DNA of 64,000 bases, taken from contig NZ_LR733265.1 in the NCBI RefSeq assembly GCF_902506495.1, forward strand, positions 436,098 to 500,097. Direction: 5' to 3'. Below are positions 29,717 through 38,431 of the stretch, piece by piece; position 1 is the first letter of the stretch; each line of letters begins with the position of its first letter. This DNA comes from Pseudomonas sp. 8O. Lineage in GTDB: Bacteria > Pseudomonadota > Gammaproteobacteria > Pseudomonadales > Pseudomonadaceae. Both the position numbers and the translations under genes were made by a program. The notes below the pieces were generated by a model. That model worked only from the letters and a program-made list of their open reading frames with translations, was not told the origin of the DNA and did no database searches.

Positions 29717-30982
29717 TCAGTTCGACTTCACCGGGGTATCGGCTTTCTTGTCGTTGCCTTCGATGAAGGGGCTCCACGGCTGAGCGCGAACCGGGCCGTC
29801 GGTTTCCCAGACCACGGAGAACTGACCGTCTTCCTGGATCTCGCCGATCATCACCGGCTTGTGCAGGTGGTGGTTCTTCTCGTCCATCTTCAGGGTGAAG
29901 CCGCTCGGTGCCGCGAACTCCTGGCCAGCCATGGCTTCACGGACCTTGTCGACGTCGGTGGTGCCAGCTTTCTCGACGGCTTGCGCCCACATGTGGATGC
30001 CCACATAGGTGGCTTCCATCGGGTCGTTGGTCACTACGGTGTCGGCGTTCGGCAGCTTCTTGGCCTTGGCGTAGGCTTTCCAGTCGGCGACGAACTTCTC
30101 GTTGACCGGGTTCTCCACGGACTGGAAGTAGTTCCAGGCCGCCAGGTGGCCGACCAGCGGCTTGGTGTCGATGCCGCGCAGTTCTTCTTCACCCACGGAG
30201 AAGGCCACCACCGGCACTTCGGTGGCTTCCAGGCCCTGGTTGGCCAGTTCCTTGTAGAACGGGACGTTGGAGTCGCCGTTCACAGTGGAAACCACGGCAG
30301 TTTTGCCGCCAGCGGAGAACTTCTTGATGTTGGCGACGATGGTTTGATAGTCGCTATGACCGAAGGGGGTGTAGACCTCTTCGATGTCCTTGTCGGCGAT
30401 GCCCTTGCTGTTGAGGAAGGCGCGCAGGATCTTGTTGGTGGTGCGCGGGTAGACGTAGTCGGTGCCGAGCAGGAAGAAGCGCTTGGCGCCGCCGCCGTCT
30501 TCGCTGAGCAGGTATTCCACCGCCGGGATGGCCTGCTGGTTTGGCGCTGCGCCGGTGTAGAACACGTTCGGCGACATCTCTTCGCCTTCGTACTGCACCG
30601 GGTAGAACAGCAGGCCGTTGAGCTCTTCATAGACCGGCAGCACGGATTTGCGCGATACCGAGGTCCAGCAGCCGAAGGTCACCGCGACCTTATCCTGGGT
30701 CAGCAGCTGGCGGCCCCGCTCGGCGAACAGCGGCCAGTTCGACGCCGGGTCGACCACCACCGCTTCCAGTTGCTTGCCGAGGACACCGCCCTTGGCGTTG
30801 ATCTCGTCGATGGTCATCAGCGCCATGTCTTTGAGCGAGGTTTCGGAAATGGCCATGGTGCCGGACAGCGAGTGCAGGACGCCGACCTTGATGGTCTCGG
30901 CGGCCTGGATGGACCAGCTCAGGCCCATGGCGGCGATGGAAGCGGAAAGGGTAAAGGCCTTGATCAGGCTGCGACGTTGCAT
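29717..30982 (-). CDS. urtA: Urea ABC transporter substrate-binding protein UrtA
   Basis: 421 residues from ATG 30982 with GGAGA at the right spacing. The signal peptide begins MQRRSLIKAF, close to a twin-arginine motif, and cleaves near IQA-AE. The mature part is of the amide-binding (FmdD/AmiC) type: TIKVGVLHSLSGTMAISETSLKD, GCWTSVSRKSVLPVYEELNGLLFYPVQYEG and YVYPRTTNKILRAFL. It catches urea (or short amides) in the periplasm for UrtBCDE. The gene is 76 bp from the GntR-family regulator gene upstream. Confidence 0.95.
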   Translation of the reverse strand: MQRRSLIKAFTLSASIAAMGLSWSIQAAETIKVGVLHSLSGTMAISETSLKDMALMTIDEINAKGGVLGKQLEAVVVDPASNWPLFAERGRQLLTQDKVAVTFGCWTSVSRKSVLPVYEELNGLLFYPVQYEGEEMSPNVFYTGAAPNQQAIPAVEYLLSEDGGGAKRFFLLGTDYVYPRTTNKILRAFLNSKGIADKDIEEVYTPFGHSDYQTIVANIKKFSAGGKTAVVSTVNGDSNVPFYKELANQGLEATEVPVVAFSVGEEELRGIDTKPLVGHLAAWNYFQSVENPVNEKFVADWKAYAKAKKLPNADTVVTNDPMEATYVGIHMWAQAVEKAGTTDVDKVREAMAGQEFAAPSGFTLKMDEKNHHLHKPVMIGEIQEDGQFSVVWETDGPVRAQPWSPFIEGNDKKADTPVKSN

Positions 30983-31058
30983 GGTGCGATCTCCATTCAC
31001 AATCGTGATTAAGTGGACAGCGTTTTTATTGGTGGCAGTGATTCAAAGGTCATTTACG

Positions 31059-31781
31059 TCACCCTTGCGCCGGCAGTGCCCGTTGCCGGGCGCTGTGCAG
31101 CATGTGCAGGGTGATCTTGCGCACTTCCGCTTTGCTGACCTCTATATGGGTCTTGAGCAATAGCTGTGCCTCTTCGCAGCGACGCGACAGGATCGCGCCG
31201 AGGATGCGGGCGTGTTCCTCGTAGGTGAGTTCCACGCGCGGCCCCTGGGTGAAGTCCAGGCGCCTGATAATTCGGATCTTTTCGCTGACTTCGGCATGCA
31301 GCCGGGCCATCTCGCGGTTGCCCGCGGCTTCCACCAGTTGGCAGTGAAAACGTTCATCCAGACGCGACACTTCGCGGCCGTCCTGCAGGCGCTGCTCCGG
31401 TTGCACCATCCAGGTGCAACGCAACTGTTCCAGTGCATCCGGTAGCTCGTCATTGGGGCGTTCGCACAGGCGCTTGACCGCCTCCAGTTCGAGGACGATG
31501 CGTACCTCGTACAGCTCCTCGAAGTGGGCGAAGTCGAACGGCTTGACCTGCCAACCGCTGCGGAAATACACCTCCAGATAGCCCTCGCGCTCCAGGCGAT
31601 ACAGCGCCTGGCGCACCGGTGTGCGGCTGGCGGCCATGCGCTCGGCGATCTCGCCCTCGCTGAAGCGATCACCGGGCAGCAGGCGGAACTCGAAGATGTC
31701 GTCCTTGAGCTGCAGGTAGATGCGCTCGGCGAGATTCTCCGGGCGCTCCTTGCCGCGCTTGGTCGGGCTGACCAGTTGCAT
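31059..31781 (-). CDS. GntR-family transcriptional regulator (FCD type) of the urea genes
   Basis: 240 residues. An N-terminal winged helix (about 20-85) has LPGDRFSEGEIAERMAASRTPVRQALYRLEREGYL. The C-terminal helical FCD-like domain includes DERFHCQLVEAAGNREM and YEEHARILGAILSRRCEEA, with the Asp/His residues of the metal or ligand pocket. It starts 1 bp after the urea carboxylase stop codon, so it is co-transcribed with uca, and it precedes urtA. It likely controls the uca and/or urt genes in response to urea, allophanate or a nitrogen signal; the effector is a guess. Confidence 0.88.
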   Translation of the reverse strand: MQLVSPTKRGKERPENLAERIYLQLKDDIFEFRLLPGDRFSEGEIAERMAASRTPVRQALYRLEREGYLEVYFRSGWQVKPFDFAHFEELYEVRIVLELEAVKRLCERPNDELPDALEQLRCTWMVQPEQRLQDGREVSRLDERFHCQLVEAAGNREMARLHAEVSEKIRIIRRLDFTQGPRVELTYEEHARILGAILSRRCEEAQLLLKTHIEVSKAEVRKITLHMLHSARQRALPAQG

Positions 31782-31782
31782 C

Positions 31783-34700
31783 TCAGGCCGCCTCGCTCGG
31801 GGTCAGCAGAAGCAGGGCATCGCCCGGCGTCACCGCTTTGCCGGGGGCGCAACGCAGCGACTTGACCGTACCGGCCACCGGCGCGGTTACCGCCAGTTCC
31901 ATCTTCATCGCCTCGACCACCAGCAGCGGCGTGCCGGCTTCCACATGCTGGCCAGGCTCGACCAGCACCTTCCACACGCTGCCGCTCATCTCGGCGGCGA
32001 CCAGATGGCCGTCCAGATCGGCGTCGTCATCAGTGTCGGTGCCCAGCGCCTGTGCGGCGCTCGGATCGTCGTCCTTCCACAACTCGACTTCGGCGTCGAA
32101 GGCGGCTTTCTGCTGGCTCTGGAAGGCATCGATATCAGCGGCGTTGTCGGCGATGAAACGGTTGTAGGCGGCAAAGTCGAACTCGGTTTCCTCAATGCGG
32201 ATTTGCGCGCGACCCTCGCGGAAGGCTTCGCGGAATTCATCCAGCTCGGCCTCGCTGACAGGATAGAAACGCACCTGGTCGAAGAAGCGCAGCAGCCAGG
32301 GCTGGCCATTCTCGAACTGGGCGTTCTTCACGTATTTGTTCCAGATCGGCAGGGTGCGACCGACCAGCTGATAGCCGCCGGGCGAGTCCATGCCATAGAT
32401 GCACATGTACATGCCGCCGATGCCCACGGTGCCCTCGGCAGTGAAGGTGCGCGCCGGGTTGTACTTGGAGCTGAGCAGGCGATGGCGCGGGTCCAGCGGC
32501 ACGGCGCAGGGTGCGTCGAGGTAGACGTCGCCGAGGCCGAGGATCAGGTAGCTGGCGTCGAACAGGATGTCGCGGACTTGTTCACGGCTGGCCAGGCCAT
32601 TGGCGCGCTGGATGAAGTCGACGTTGTTCGGCAGCCAGGGCGCCTCGCTGCGTACGGTTTCGCGGTAGCGTTCGACGGCGGCGAGGGTGGCGCTGTCCTC
32701 GAAGGCCATGGGCAGATGGACGATACGGGTCGGCACCTTGAGTTCGGCGACATCACCGAGCTGGCGCTCCAGGCGCAGCAGGTGTTCGAGCAGGGTGCGC
32801 TGGTGCAGTACGCGGCTGTCGTAGCGCAGTTGCAGCGAGCGCACGCCGGGGGCGAGCTCTTCCAGGCCACGCAGCGGCTCGGCCTTGAGCGCCTCCATCA
32901 GCAGATGCACGCGCAGGCGCAGGGCCAGATCCAGCACGTTGTCGCCATATTCCAGCAGGATGTAGGCGTCGCCAGCCTGGCGATACACCGCGCGCGGGCG
33001 GCTGCCTTCAGCGGGCAGCTCGGCCAGCACGGTGGCGGAAACGGTGTTATCAGGTTGCAGCGACGGTGCCGGCAGGGTCACCGCGCTGATCGCCGCCAGT
33101 GCCTCGATGCTGCCCAGTTGCGCCTGCTCCAGGCTCTGCGCCTGCTGGAAACCAATGGGATGAAAGCGCAGCTTGTCGCCAGGCTTGACCTGGCCGACCT
33201 TCCACAGCTCGGCCTTGGCGATGGTCACCGGGCAGACGAAACCGCCGAGGCTGGGGCCGTCCTTGGTCAGAATCACCGGGAAGTCACCGGTGAAGTTGAT
33301 CGCGCCGATGGCGTATTCGCAGTCATGCACGTTGGACGGGTGCAAGCCGGCTTCGCCACCGTCGGCTCGCGCCCAGCTCGGTTTCGGGCCGCTCAGACGT
33401 ACGCCGAGTCGGTTGGAGTTGTAATGCACCTCCCACTCGGCGGCGAAGAATTCCTCGATGGCTTCAGCGGTGAAGAAGTCCGGCGCGCCGTGCGGGCCAT
33501 AGAGCACGCCGATGTTCCAGGTGGTGCCGTAGCTGGGGATCAGGCTCGGGTGAGCCGCCTGCGGCGGCGCGACTGGCGCTGGCGTGGTGCAGGCCGGCAA
33601 CTCGGGCTGGGAGATGGCCAGCATGTCGGCGGTACGCAGGGTACGCCCGGCATGTCCGCCGAACTGGCCGAGGGCGAAGGTGGAGCGGCTGCCCAGATAC
33701 AGCGGCACGTCCAGGCCGTTGCGCACGGCGAGATAAGTGCGGCAGCCGCTGACGGCGCGACCCAGCTTGAGCACCTGGCCGGCCTTGACCTCGATTGGCT
33801 GCCAGTAGGCAACCGGAGCATCGTCCAGGGTGGCCGGGCAGTCGGCGCCGGTCAGGGCGATCAGTGCATCGTTGTGAAAACGCAGAGTCGGGCCTTGCAG
33901 GGTAAATTCCAGGCCGGCGGCTTCGGCCGCGTTGCCGACGATACGGTTGGCCAGGCGGAAGGCGAAATCATCCATCGGCCCGGACGGCGGCACGCCGATA
34001 TCCCAGTAACCGAGACGGCCGGGATAGTCCTGCACGCTGGAGTAGGTGCCCGGCTCCAGCACTTCGATGACGCTGGCCTTGAAGGCGAAGCTGTCGAGCA
34101 GACGCGTCCACACTTCGCCTTTGGCGAAACGCTCGTCGGCCACCACCTGGCGTAGGTAGTCGAGGTTGCTGGCGATGCCGTGCAGGCGGGTTTCGCCCAG
34201 GGCTTTCTGCAGTTTGGCGATGGCTTCGTCACGAGTAGCAGCATGGACGATCAGCTTGGCGATCATCGGGTCGTAGAAGGCTGACACCTCGCTGCCGGTA
34301 CTGACCCAGCCGTCGACGCGTACGTCGTCCGGGAAATGCACGTCGGTCAGCACGCCTGGGCTGGGCTGGAAGTTCTTCAGCGGGTCTTCTGCGTAGATCC
34401 GCACTTCGATGGCGGCGCCTTGCGGTGCTCGGTCGAGCGCGGGCCAGTCCATCGCATCGCCTGCGGCCACGCGCAGCATGCACTCGATCATATCCAGGCC
34501 GGTGACCATCTCGGTAACCGGGTGCTCGACCTGCAGGCGGGTGTTCACTTCGAGGAAGTAGAAGTCGTCGCGGGCGGCGTCGTAGATGAACTCCACGGTG
34601 CCGGCGCTGCGGTATTTCACCGACTCGCCAAGCTGTACGGCTGCGGCGTGCAAGCGTTCGCGGGTGGCCTGCGGCAGGTTCGGCGCCGGGGTTTCTTCCA

Positions 34701-35412
34701 CCACCTTCTGGTTGCGCCGCTGCAGCGAGCAGTCGCGCTCGCCGAGAGCAGCGACGCGGCCCTGGCCGTCGCCGAAAATCTGCACTTCGACGTGACGCGC
34801 CTGATCGACGAAGCGCTCGAGGAACACCCCGGCATCGCTGAAAAACTGCTCGCCCATACGCTTGACGCTTTCGTAGGCGCTTTCCAGCGCGGCGGCGTCG
34901 CTGCAGCGGGTCAGGCCGATGCCACCACCGCCTGCGGTGGTTTTGAGCATCACCGGGTAGCCGATGCTTTCAGCGGCGCTCAGCGCTTCTTCCAGGCTTT
35001 GCAGCAGGCCGGTGCCCGGCGCCATCGGCACCTGGGCCTGGGCGGCCAGTTCACGGGCACGGTGTTTGAGGCCGAATTCGCGAATCTGCTCGCCAGTCGG
35101 GCCAACGAAGGCGATGCCGGCTGCTTCGCAGGCATCGGCGAACTCGGCGCTTTCCGACAGAAAACCGTAGCCAGGGTAGATAGCCTGGGCGCCGGTTTCC
35201 TGCGCGGCGGCGAGAATCTTGTCGATGCGCAGGTAGCTGTCAGCCGGCTTGTCGCCGCCCAGGGCGATGGCAATATCGGCGTCGCGTACGTGCTGGGCAT
35301 TGCGGTCGGCGTCGGAGTAGACGGCGACGCTTTTGACGCCCAGGCGCTTGAGCGTGCGGATGGCGCGGACGGCGATCTCGCCACGGTTGGCGATCAGGAC
35401 TGTTTCAAACAT
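31783..35412 (-). CDS. uca: Urea carboxylase (biotin-dependent; guanidine carboxylase not excluded)
   Basis: 1209 residues from ATG 35412 (site GGAG 7 bp before). Order: biotin carboxylase (about 1-450; [18 protein letters not shown], the ATP-grasp KTTAGGGGIGLT), the two halves of the carboxyltransferase domain related to KipA and KipI (about 460-1080; GPSGPMDDFAFRLAN, SNVHDCEYAIGAINFTGDFP, GPSLGGFVCPVTI), and a biotinyl domain with EAMKME (about 1170). It makes allophanate from urea, bicarbonate and ATP; AtzF upstream then yields ammonia and CO2. Guanidine-I riboswitch-linked homologues with carboxyguanidine deiminase genes act on guanidine; neither is seen here, which favours urea. The start lies in the loop of an 18 bp inverted repeat. 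Confidence 0.93.
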   Translation of the reverse strand: MFETVLIANRGEIAVRAIRTLKRLGVKSVAVYSDADRNAQHVRDADIAIALGGDKPADSYLRIDKILAAAQETGAQAIYPGYGFLSESAEFADACEAAGIAFVGPTGEQIREFGLKHRARELAAQAQVPMAPGTGLLQSLEEALSAAESIGYPVMLKTTAGGGGIGLTRCSDAAALESAYESVKRMGEQFFSDAGVFLERFVDQARHVEVQIFGDGQGRVAALGERDCSLQRRNQKVVEETPAPNLPQATRERLHAAAVQLGESVKYRSAGTVEFIYDAARDDFYFLEVNTRLQVEHPVTEMVTGLDMIECMLRVAAGDAMDWPALDRAPQGAAIEVRIYAEDPLKNFQPSPGVLTDVHFPDDVRVDGWVSTGSEVSAFYDPMIAKLIVHAATRDEAIAKLQKALGETRLHGIASNLDYLRQVVADERFAKGEVWTRLLDSFAFKASVIEVLEPGTYSSVQDYPGRLGYWDIGVPPSGPMDDFAFRLANRIVGNAAEAAGLEFTLQGPTLRFHNDALIALTGADCPATLDDAPVAYWQPIEVKAGQVLKLGRAVSGCRTYLAVRNGLDVPLYLGSRSTFALGQFGGHAGRTLRTADMLAISQPELPACTTPAPVAPPQAAHPSLIPSYGTTWNIGVLYGPHGAPDFFTAEAIEEFFAAEWEVHYNSNRLGVRLSGPKPSWARADGGEAGLHPSNVHDCEYAIGAINFTGDFPVILTKDGPSLGGFVCPVTIAKAELWKVGQVKPGDKLRFHPIGFQQAQSLEQAQLGSIEALAAISAVTLPAPSLQPDNTVSATVLAELPAEGSRPRAVYRQAGDAYILLEYGDNVLDLALRLRVHLLMEALKAEPLRGLEELAPGVRSLQLRYDSRVLHQRTLLEHLLRLERQLGDVAELKVPTRIVHLPMAFEDSATLAAVERYRETVRSEAPWLPNNVDFIQRANGLASREQVRDILFDASYLILGLGDVYLDAPCAVPLDPRHRLLSSKYNPARTFTAEGTVGIGGMYMCIYGMDSPGGYQLVGRTLPIWNKYVKNAQFENGQPWLLRFFDQVRFYPVSEAELDEFREAFREGRAQIRIEETEFDFAAYNRFIADNAADIDAFQSQQKAAFDAEVELWKDDDPSAAQALGTDTDDDADLDGHLVAAEMSGSVWKVLVEPGQHVEAGTPLLVVEAMKMELAVTAPVAGTVKSLRCAPGKAVTPGDALLLLTPSEAA

Positions 35413-35439
35413 GGCGGTTCTCCGTGGCGAGATCGCCGT
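35369..35439 (-). promoter_or_regulatory. Perfect 18 bp inverted repeat with the uca start codon in its loop
   Basis: ACGGCGATCTCGCCACGG at 35369-35386 (inside uca codons 9-15) and its exact reverse complement at 35422-35439 (upstream). The 35 nt between them contain the end of the GGAG site and the ATG at 35410-35412. In the transcript this can fold into a stable hairpin that would present or hide the start. It resembles a fold-back duplication of the gene's own 5' end. Confidence 0.7.
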
Positions 35440-35530
35440 GACGGGCTACGCCCGTCCGGCACTTTGACTTCGTCGCTGCGCCGCTGCGCGGCTGGTCGCC
35501 ACGGTTGGCGATCAGTACGGTATGGAACAT
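35405..35530 (-). pseudogene. 41-codon leader frame starting with a copy of the uca N-terminus
   Basis: ATG at 35530, preceded by a strong AGGAGG. The peptide begins MFHTVLIANRGD, against [12 protein letters not shown] in uca, then diverges into unrelated sequence and stops at a TGA that overlaps uca codons 2-3. A 20 bp stretch is identical between the two starts. It could be a relic of a duplicated biotin carboxylase gene or a true leader peptide coupled to uca. It is not a working enzyme. Confidence 0.65.
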
Positions 35531-35584
35531 CTGTTGCGGCCTCCTGGCTTGCTGCACGCGTGTGCGGGCAGGCGCTGATCTGTT

Positions 35585-35606
35585 CCCTCTCCCCTCGGGG
35601 AGAGGG
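35585..35606. terminator. Strong GC hairpin between atzF and the uca leader
   Basis: CCCTCTCCCC (35585-35594) pairs perfectly with GGGGAGAGGG (35597-35606) across a 2 bp loop. No T run follows on either strand, so it is as likely an intergenic repeat (a similar CCCTCTCCC unit is near 58773) as a terminator. Confidence 0.4.
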
Positions 35607-35647
35607 CTAGGGAGAGGGGGCATGCACGCTGCCCTTTCCCTTGCTAT

Positions 35648-37447
35648 TCACTTCCTGGTTTCGGCGATGAACGCGCGCCAGCCACCAAAGCTGGTGATGT
35701 CGCGCGCGCCATCCAGCGCATAAGGCTCGCAGATGAAGCCCTTGACCCAGCGGCCATCGGCCAGCTCCAGGTTGCCGATGCCCAGCGGTGGCGGGATCTC
35801 GGCGACGAACTCACCGAAGCGCGCCTGCGGCAGGTCCCATAGCTCGACGATGATCTCGGCGCCGTTCTCGGCGACCCGCGCCAGGCCCGGCTTGGGTGGC
35901 ACGGTGCCGGGCAGGGCATAGAGGCGGTAATGCGCGGCGCTGGTGGTCTGCTCCACCAGCACGGCATCGCGCGTGGTGAGCTGGAAGTTCAGCGGCATGC
36001 CGGTCAGGTGCGCGCCGACCACCGCAACACGGATGCAACCGGGTGCCGGTTTGTCGCTCGCTGCTTGAGTCGGAAGCGGTTTGCCGGTGGCGCCCAGCGG
36101 CAGATCGACAGCCTGCTGCCAGCGTTGACCGAAGGCGGCCAGAGCCTGGTCATGCCAGGCCGGGGCGAGCAGGGTGATGCCGGCTGGCAGACCGTCGGCA
36201 CGCAGGCCAGCCGGCACGGCCAGGGCAGCCAGGTCGGCGAGGTTGGTGAAGTTGGTGTAGGTGCCGAACTGGCTGTTGAACAGCACGGGCTCGGCGTCCA
36301 TCTCGGCCAGTGTGCGGATGGTCGGCGAGGTCGGTACCACCATGGCGTCGAAGCCGGCCAGGGCGTCGTTGATGGTGCGGCTCAACTCGGCGCGAATGTA
36401 CTCGGCCTTGTAGGCGTCGCAGGCGCTGTACTTGTGGCCGTTGTCGACGATGCCGCGCACCACCGGGTTGATGTATTCGGGGTTCACGCCTTCCACCGCA
36501 ACGGTGCGTTCGGCGACCCAGGGGCCGTAGTAAAGCTGCTCGGCCAGTTGCTGGAAGGGCGCGAAATCGATCTCCACCAGTTCGGCGCCCAGTTCGCGCA
36601 GTTTGCCCAAGGCGGCCTCATAGACGGCCTGGTTTTGGCTGTCGCCGAAGAACTCGGGATTGGCCGGTATGGCCAGGCGCGGACTGGCCGGCATGCCGAC
36701 CTTGGCGCTGTTCGGGTTCTTGCGGCTGTAGGCATCGGCGGCGTCATAGCCGCCGGCGATATTGGCCACGGCCAGGGCATCGGCCACGGTCAGGGCGAAC
36801 ACCGAGATGCAGTCGACGGTGCGGCAGGCCGGCACCAGGCCGGTGTTGGGCAGCCAGCCCTTGGTCGGCTTGAGCCCGATGATATTGTTGAAACCGGCCG
36901 GCACGCGGCCCGAGCCTGCAGTGTCGGTGCCCAGCGAGAAGGGCACGAGGCCGCGCGCGACCACGCTGGCCGAACCGGAGCTGGAACCGCCGCTGACGTA
37001 ATCCGGGTTGAAGCTGTTGGGCACCGCGCCGTGAGGCGAACGGGTGCCGACCAGGCCGGTGGCGAACTGGTCGAGGTTGGTCTTGCCAATGAGGATGGCG
37101 CCGGCGGCGCGCAGGCGGGCTACCACGGTGGCATCGGCCTCGGCCTGATAGGCGAATTCGGGGCAGGCGGCGGTGGTGGGCCAGCCGGCGGCGTCGATAT
37201 TGTCCTTGATGGCGAAGGGCACGCCGTACAGCGGCAGCGTGCTCAGGTCGCCGGCTGCACCTTCCAGTGCGGTGGTCAGGGCATCGAGCTGGGCATCGAG
37301 CTGCGCGTCGCTGGCCAGGGCGATCCAGGCGGTGTCGTCAGCGCGCAGTTCGCGGCGCAGAGCGTGCAGCAGTTCTGCAGGGGATTGGCCGTCACGGTAG
37401 GCCTGTTGCCACTGCGCGAGGGTGAAAGCGATAGGTGCGTTGGACAT
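35648..37447 (-). CDS. atzF: Allophanate hydrolase
   Basis: 599 residues from ATG 37447 (an ATG 15 bp upstream is possible). The amidase-signature domain has the Ser-cisSer-Lys triad: K81 in IKDNIDAAGW, S155 in GGSSSGSA and S179 in GTDTAGSGR, with the 24-residue spacing seen in the family. The C-terminal 150 or so residues (IRVAVVGAHLTGMPLNFQL onward, ending SFGGWRAFIAET) form the extra domain of AtzF/DUR1 that helps complete allophanate breakdown. It turns allophanate into ammonia and CO2, the step after urea carboxylase, whose gene lies 235 bp downstream. Confidence 0.94.
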   Translation of the reverse strand: MSNAPIAFTLAQWQQAYRDGQSPAELLHALRRELRADDTAWIALASDAQLDAQLDALTTALEGAAGDLSTLPLYGVPFAIKDNIDAAGWPTTAACPEFAYQAEADATVVARLRAAGAILIGKTNLDQFATGLVGTRSPHGAVPNSFNPDYVSGGSSSGSASVVARGLVPFSLGTDTAGSGRVPAGFNNIIGLKPTKGWLPNTGLVPACRTVDCISVFALTVADALAVANIAGGYDAADAYSRKNPNSAKVGMPASPRLAIPANPEFFGDSQNQAVYEAALGKLRELGAELVEIDFAPFQQLAEQLYYGPWVAERTVAVEGVNPEYINPVVRGIVDNGHKYSACDAYKAEYIRAELSRTINDALAGFDAMVVPTSPTIRTLAEMDAEPVLFNSQFGTYTNFTNLADLAALAVPAGLRADGLPAGITLLAPAWHDQALAAFGQRWQQAVDLPLGATGKPLPTQAASDKPAPGCIRVAVVGAHLTGMPLNFQLTTRDAVLVEQTTSAAHYRLYALPGTVPPKPGLARVAENGAEIIVELWDLPQARFGEFVAEIPPPLGIGNLELADGRWVKGFICEPYALDGARDITSFGGWRAFIAETRK

Positions 37448-37622
37448 GCTTCTAGATTCCATCTTGTATCCAAGTTGGAATCACTAGAGCAATGACGGGG
37501 CCAGTTTTGCGCAGGCCCCTATTTTCGGGGATTTCAGAGTAACGGCAGGGGCTTTGGCGAGAGGCGTTGCACCGAGGTGGGGCTGGTATGCGAGTGAATG
37601 GTGCAGGGTTTGAAGGGCTCGC

Positions 37623-37684
37623 GGTGCACGCAGCGCACCCTACGGGATCGTGGGGCCAGTGGCGTAGCCCGGATGAAATCCGGG
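37623..37684. repeat. Two repeat half-units in the atzF-marC gap
   Basis: GGTGCACGCAGCGCACCCTAC (37623-37643) is one arm of the GTAGGGTGCGC family, and GTAGCCCGGATGAAATCCGGG (37664-37684) is one arm of the GTAGCCCGGAT family. Neither has its partner, so both look like degraded copies. Confidence 0.7.
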
Positions 37685-37707
37685 GCAGGTCATACGCTTA
37701 TCGCGCG

Positions 37708-38301
37708 TTATGGCACCAGGTAGTTCTTCACCCCGGTGAAGATGATCTGTGCGGCCAGGGCGCAGACGAACAGCCCCATCAAACGGCTGACGATCTGCAG
37801 GCCCTGGTCGCCGAGCAGGCGCTCGAACTGGTTGGACAAGTACAGCACCACGCCGACGGTGAGGCTGGCGAGAAAGATCGCCGCCACGGCCACCAGCTTG
37901 TCGTCCCAGTGCGGCTGGCTGGCGCCCATCAGCAGCAGGGCGCCGATGGTGCCGGGGCCGACCGTCAGCGGAATGGTCAACGGTACGATGGTGACGTCCT
38001 GCTGCACGTTGTCTGTCTGCACCGCCGACTTGCCCTGGGCCATGCCGAGGGCGGAGATGAACAGCACCGAGCCCGCGCCGATACGGAAGGCGTCGATGGT
38101 GATGCCGAACAGAGTGAAGATGTGCTTGCCGAACAGGTACAGCAGCACGCTGGCGATCAGCGTGGCTAGCGCCACCTTCCAGGCCAGGCGCTTGCGTTCC
38201 TTGAGGGTGTAGCCGCGACTGAGGCCGATAAAGCAGGAGAGGACGAAGAAGGGGCTGTAGAGCACCAGCATCTTCAGGTACAGGCTGAACAACTCGGACA
38301 T
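37708..38301 (-). CDS. MarC-family inner-membrane protein
   Basis: 197 residues from ATG 38301. Six predicted helices, with the MarC landmarks FVLSCFIGLSRGYTLKERKRLAWK near the N-terminus and PLTIPLTVGPGTIGALLLMGA (the conserved N/T-P-x-x-x-G-P stretch) in the middle. MarC was once linked to multiple antibiotic resistance, but that link has been withdrawn and the function is unknown. It stands alone between the urea genes and retS. Confidence 0.88.
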   Translation of the reverse strand: MSELFSLYLKMLVLYSPFFVLSCFIGLSRGYTLKERKRLAWKVALATLIASVLLYLFGKHIFTLFGITIDAFRIGAGSVLFISALGMAQGKSAVQTDNVQQDVTIVPLTIPLTVGPGTIGALLLMGASQPHWDDKLVAVAAIFLASLTVGVVLYLSNQFERLLGDQGLQIVSRLMGLFVCALAAQIIFTGVKNYLVP

Positions 38302-38431
38302 GGGGCGCTCGTTTGAGATGGGTGGACTGAGGTAGGGCGGATCGGAGCGCCGACCGCTCGTAGCTATGCGAACAGTCCGTCGCTCTTCGTCACAGCGCAA
38401 ATCCAGCGGCGTACTGCTTCGCGAGTACGCC

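Noticed and set aside
31720..34155. 811-codon open frame on the plus strand across urea carboxylase
   Set aside because: It is antisense to the well-supported uca gene, its protein is rich in A, G, Q, H and R with no motif, and such frames are expected on the back of GC-rich genes.
35413..37700. Guanidine-I (ykkC) riboswitch before the carboxylase or hydrolase genes
   Set aside because: I could not find the conserved ykkC core; the structured sequence present is explained by the self-inverted repeat and GC hairpins. A covariance search would settle it.
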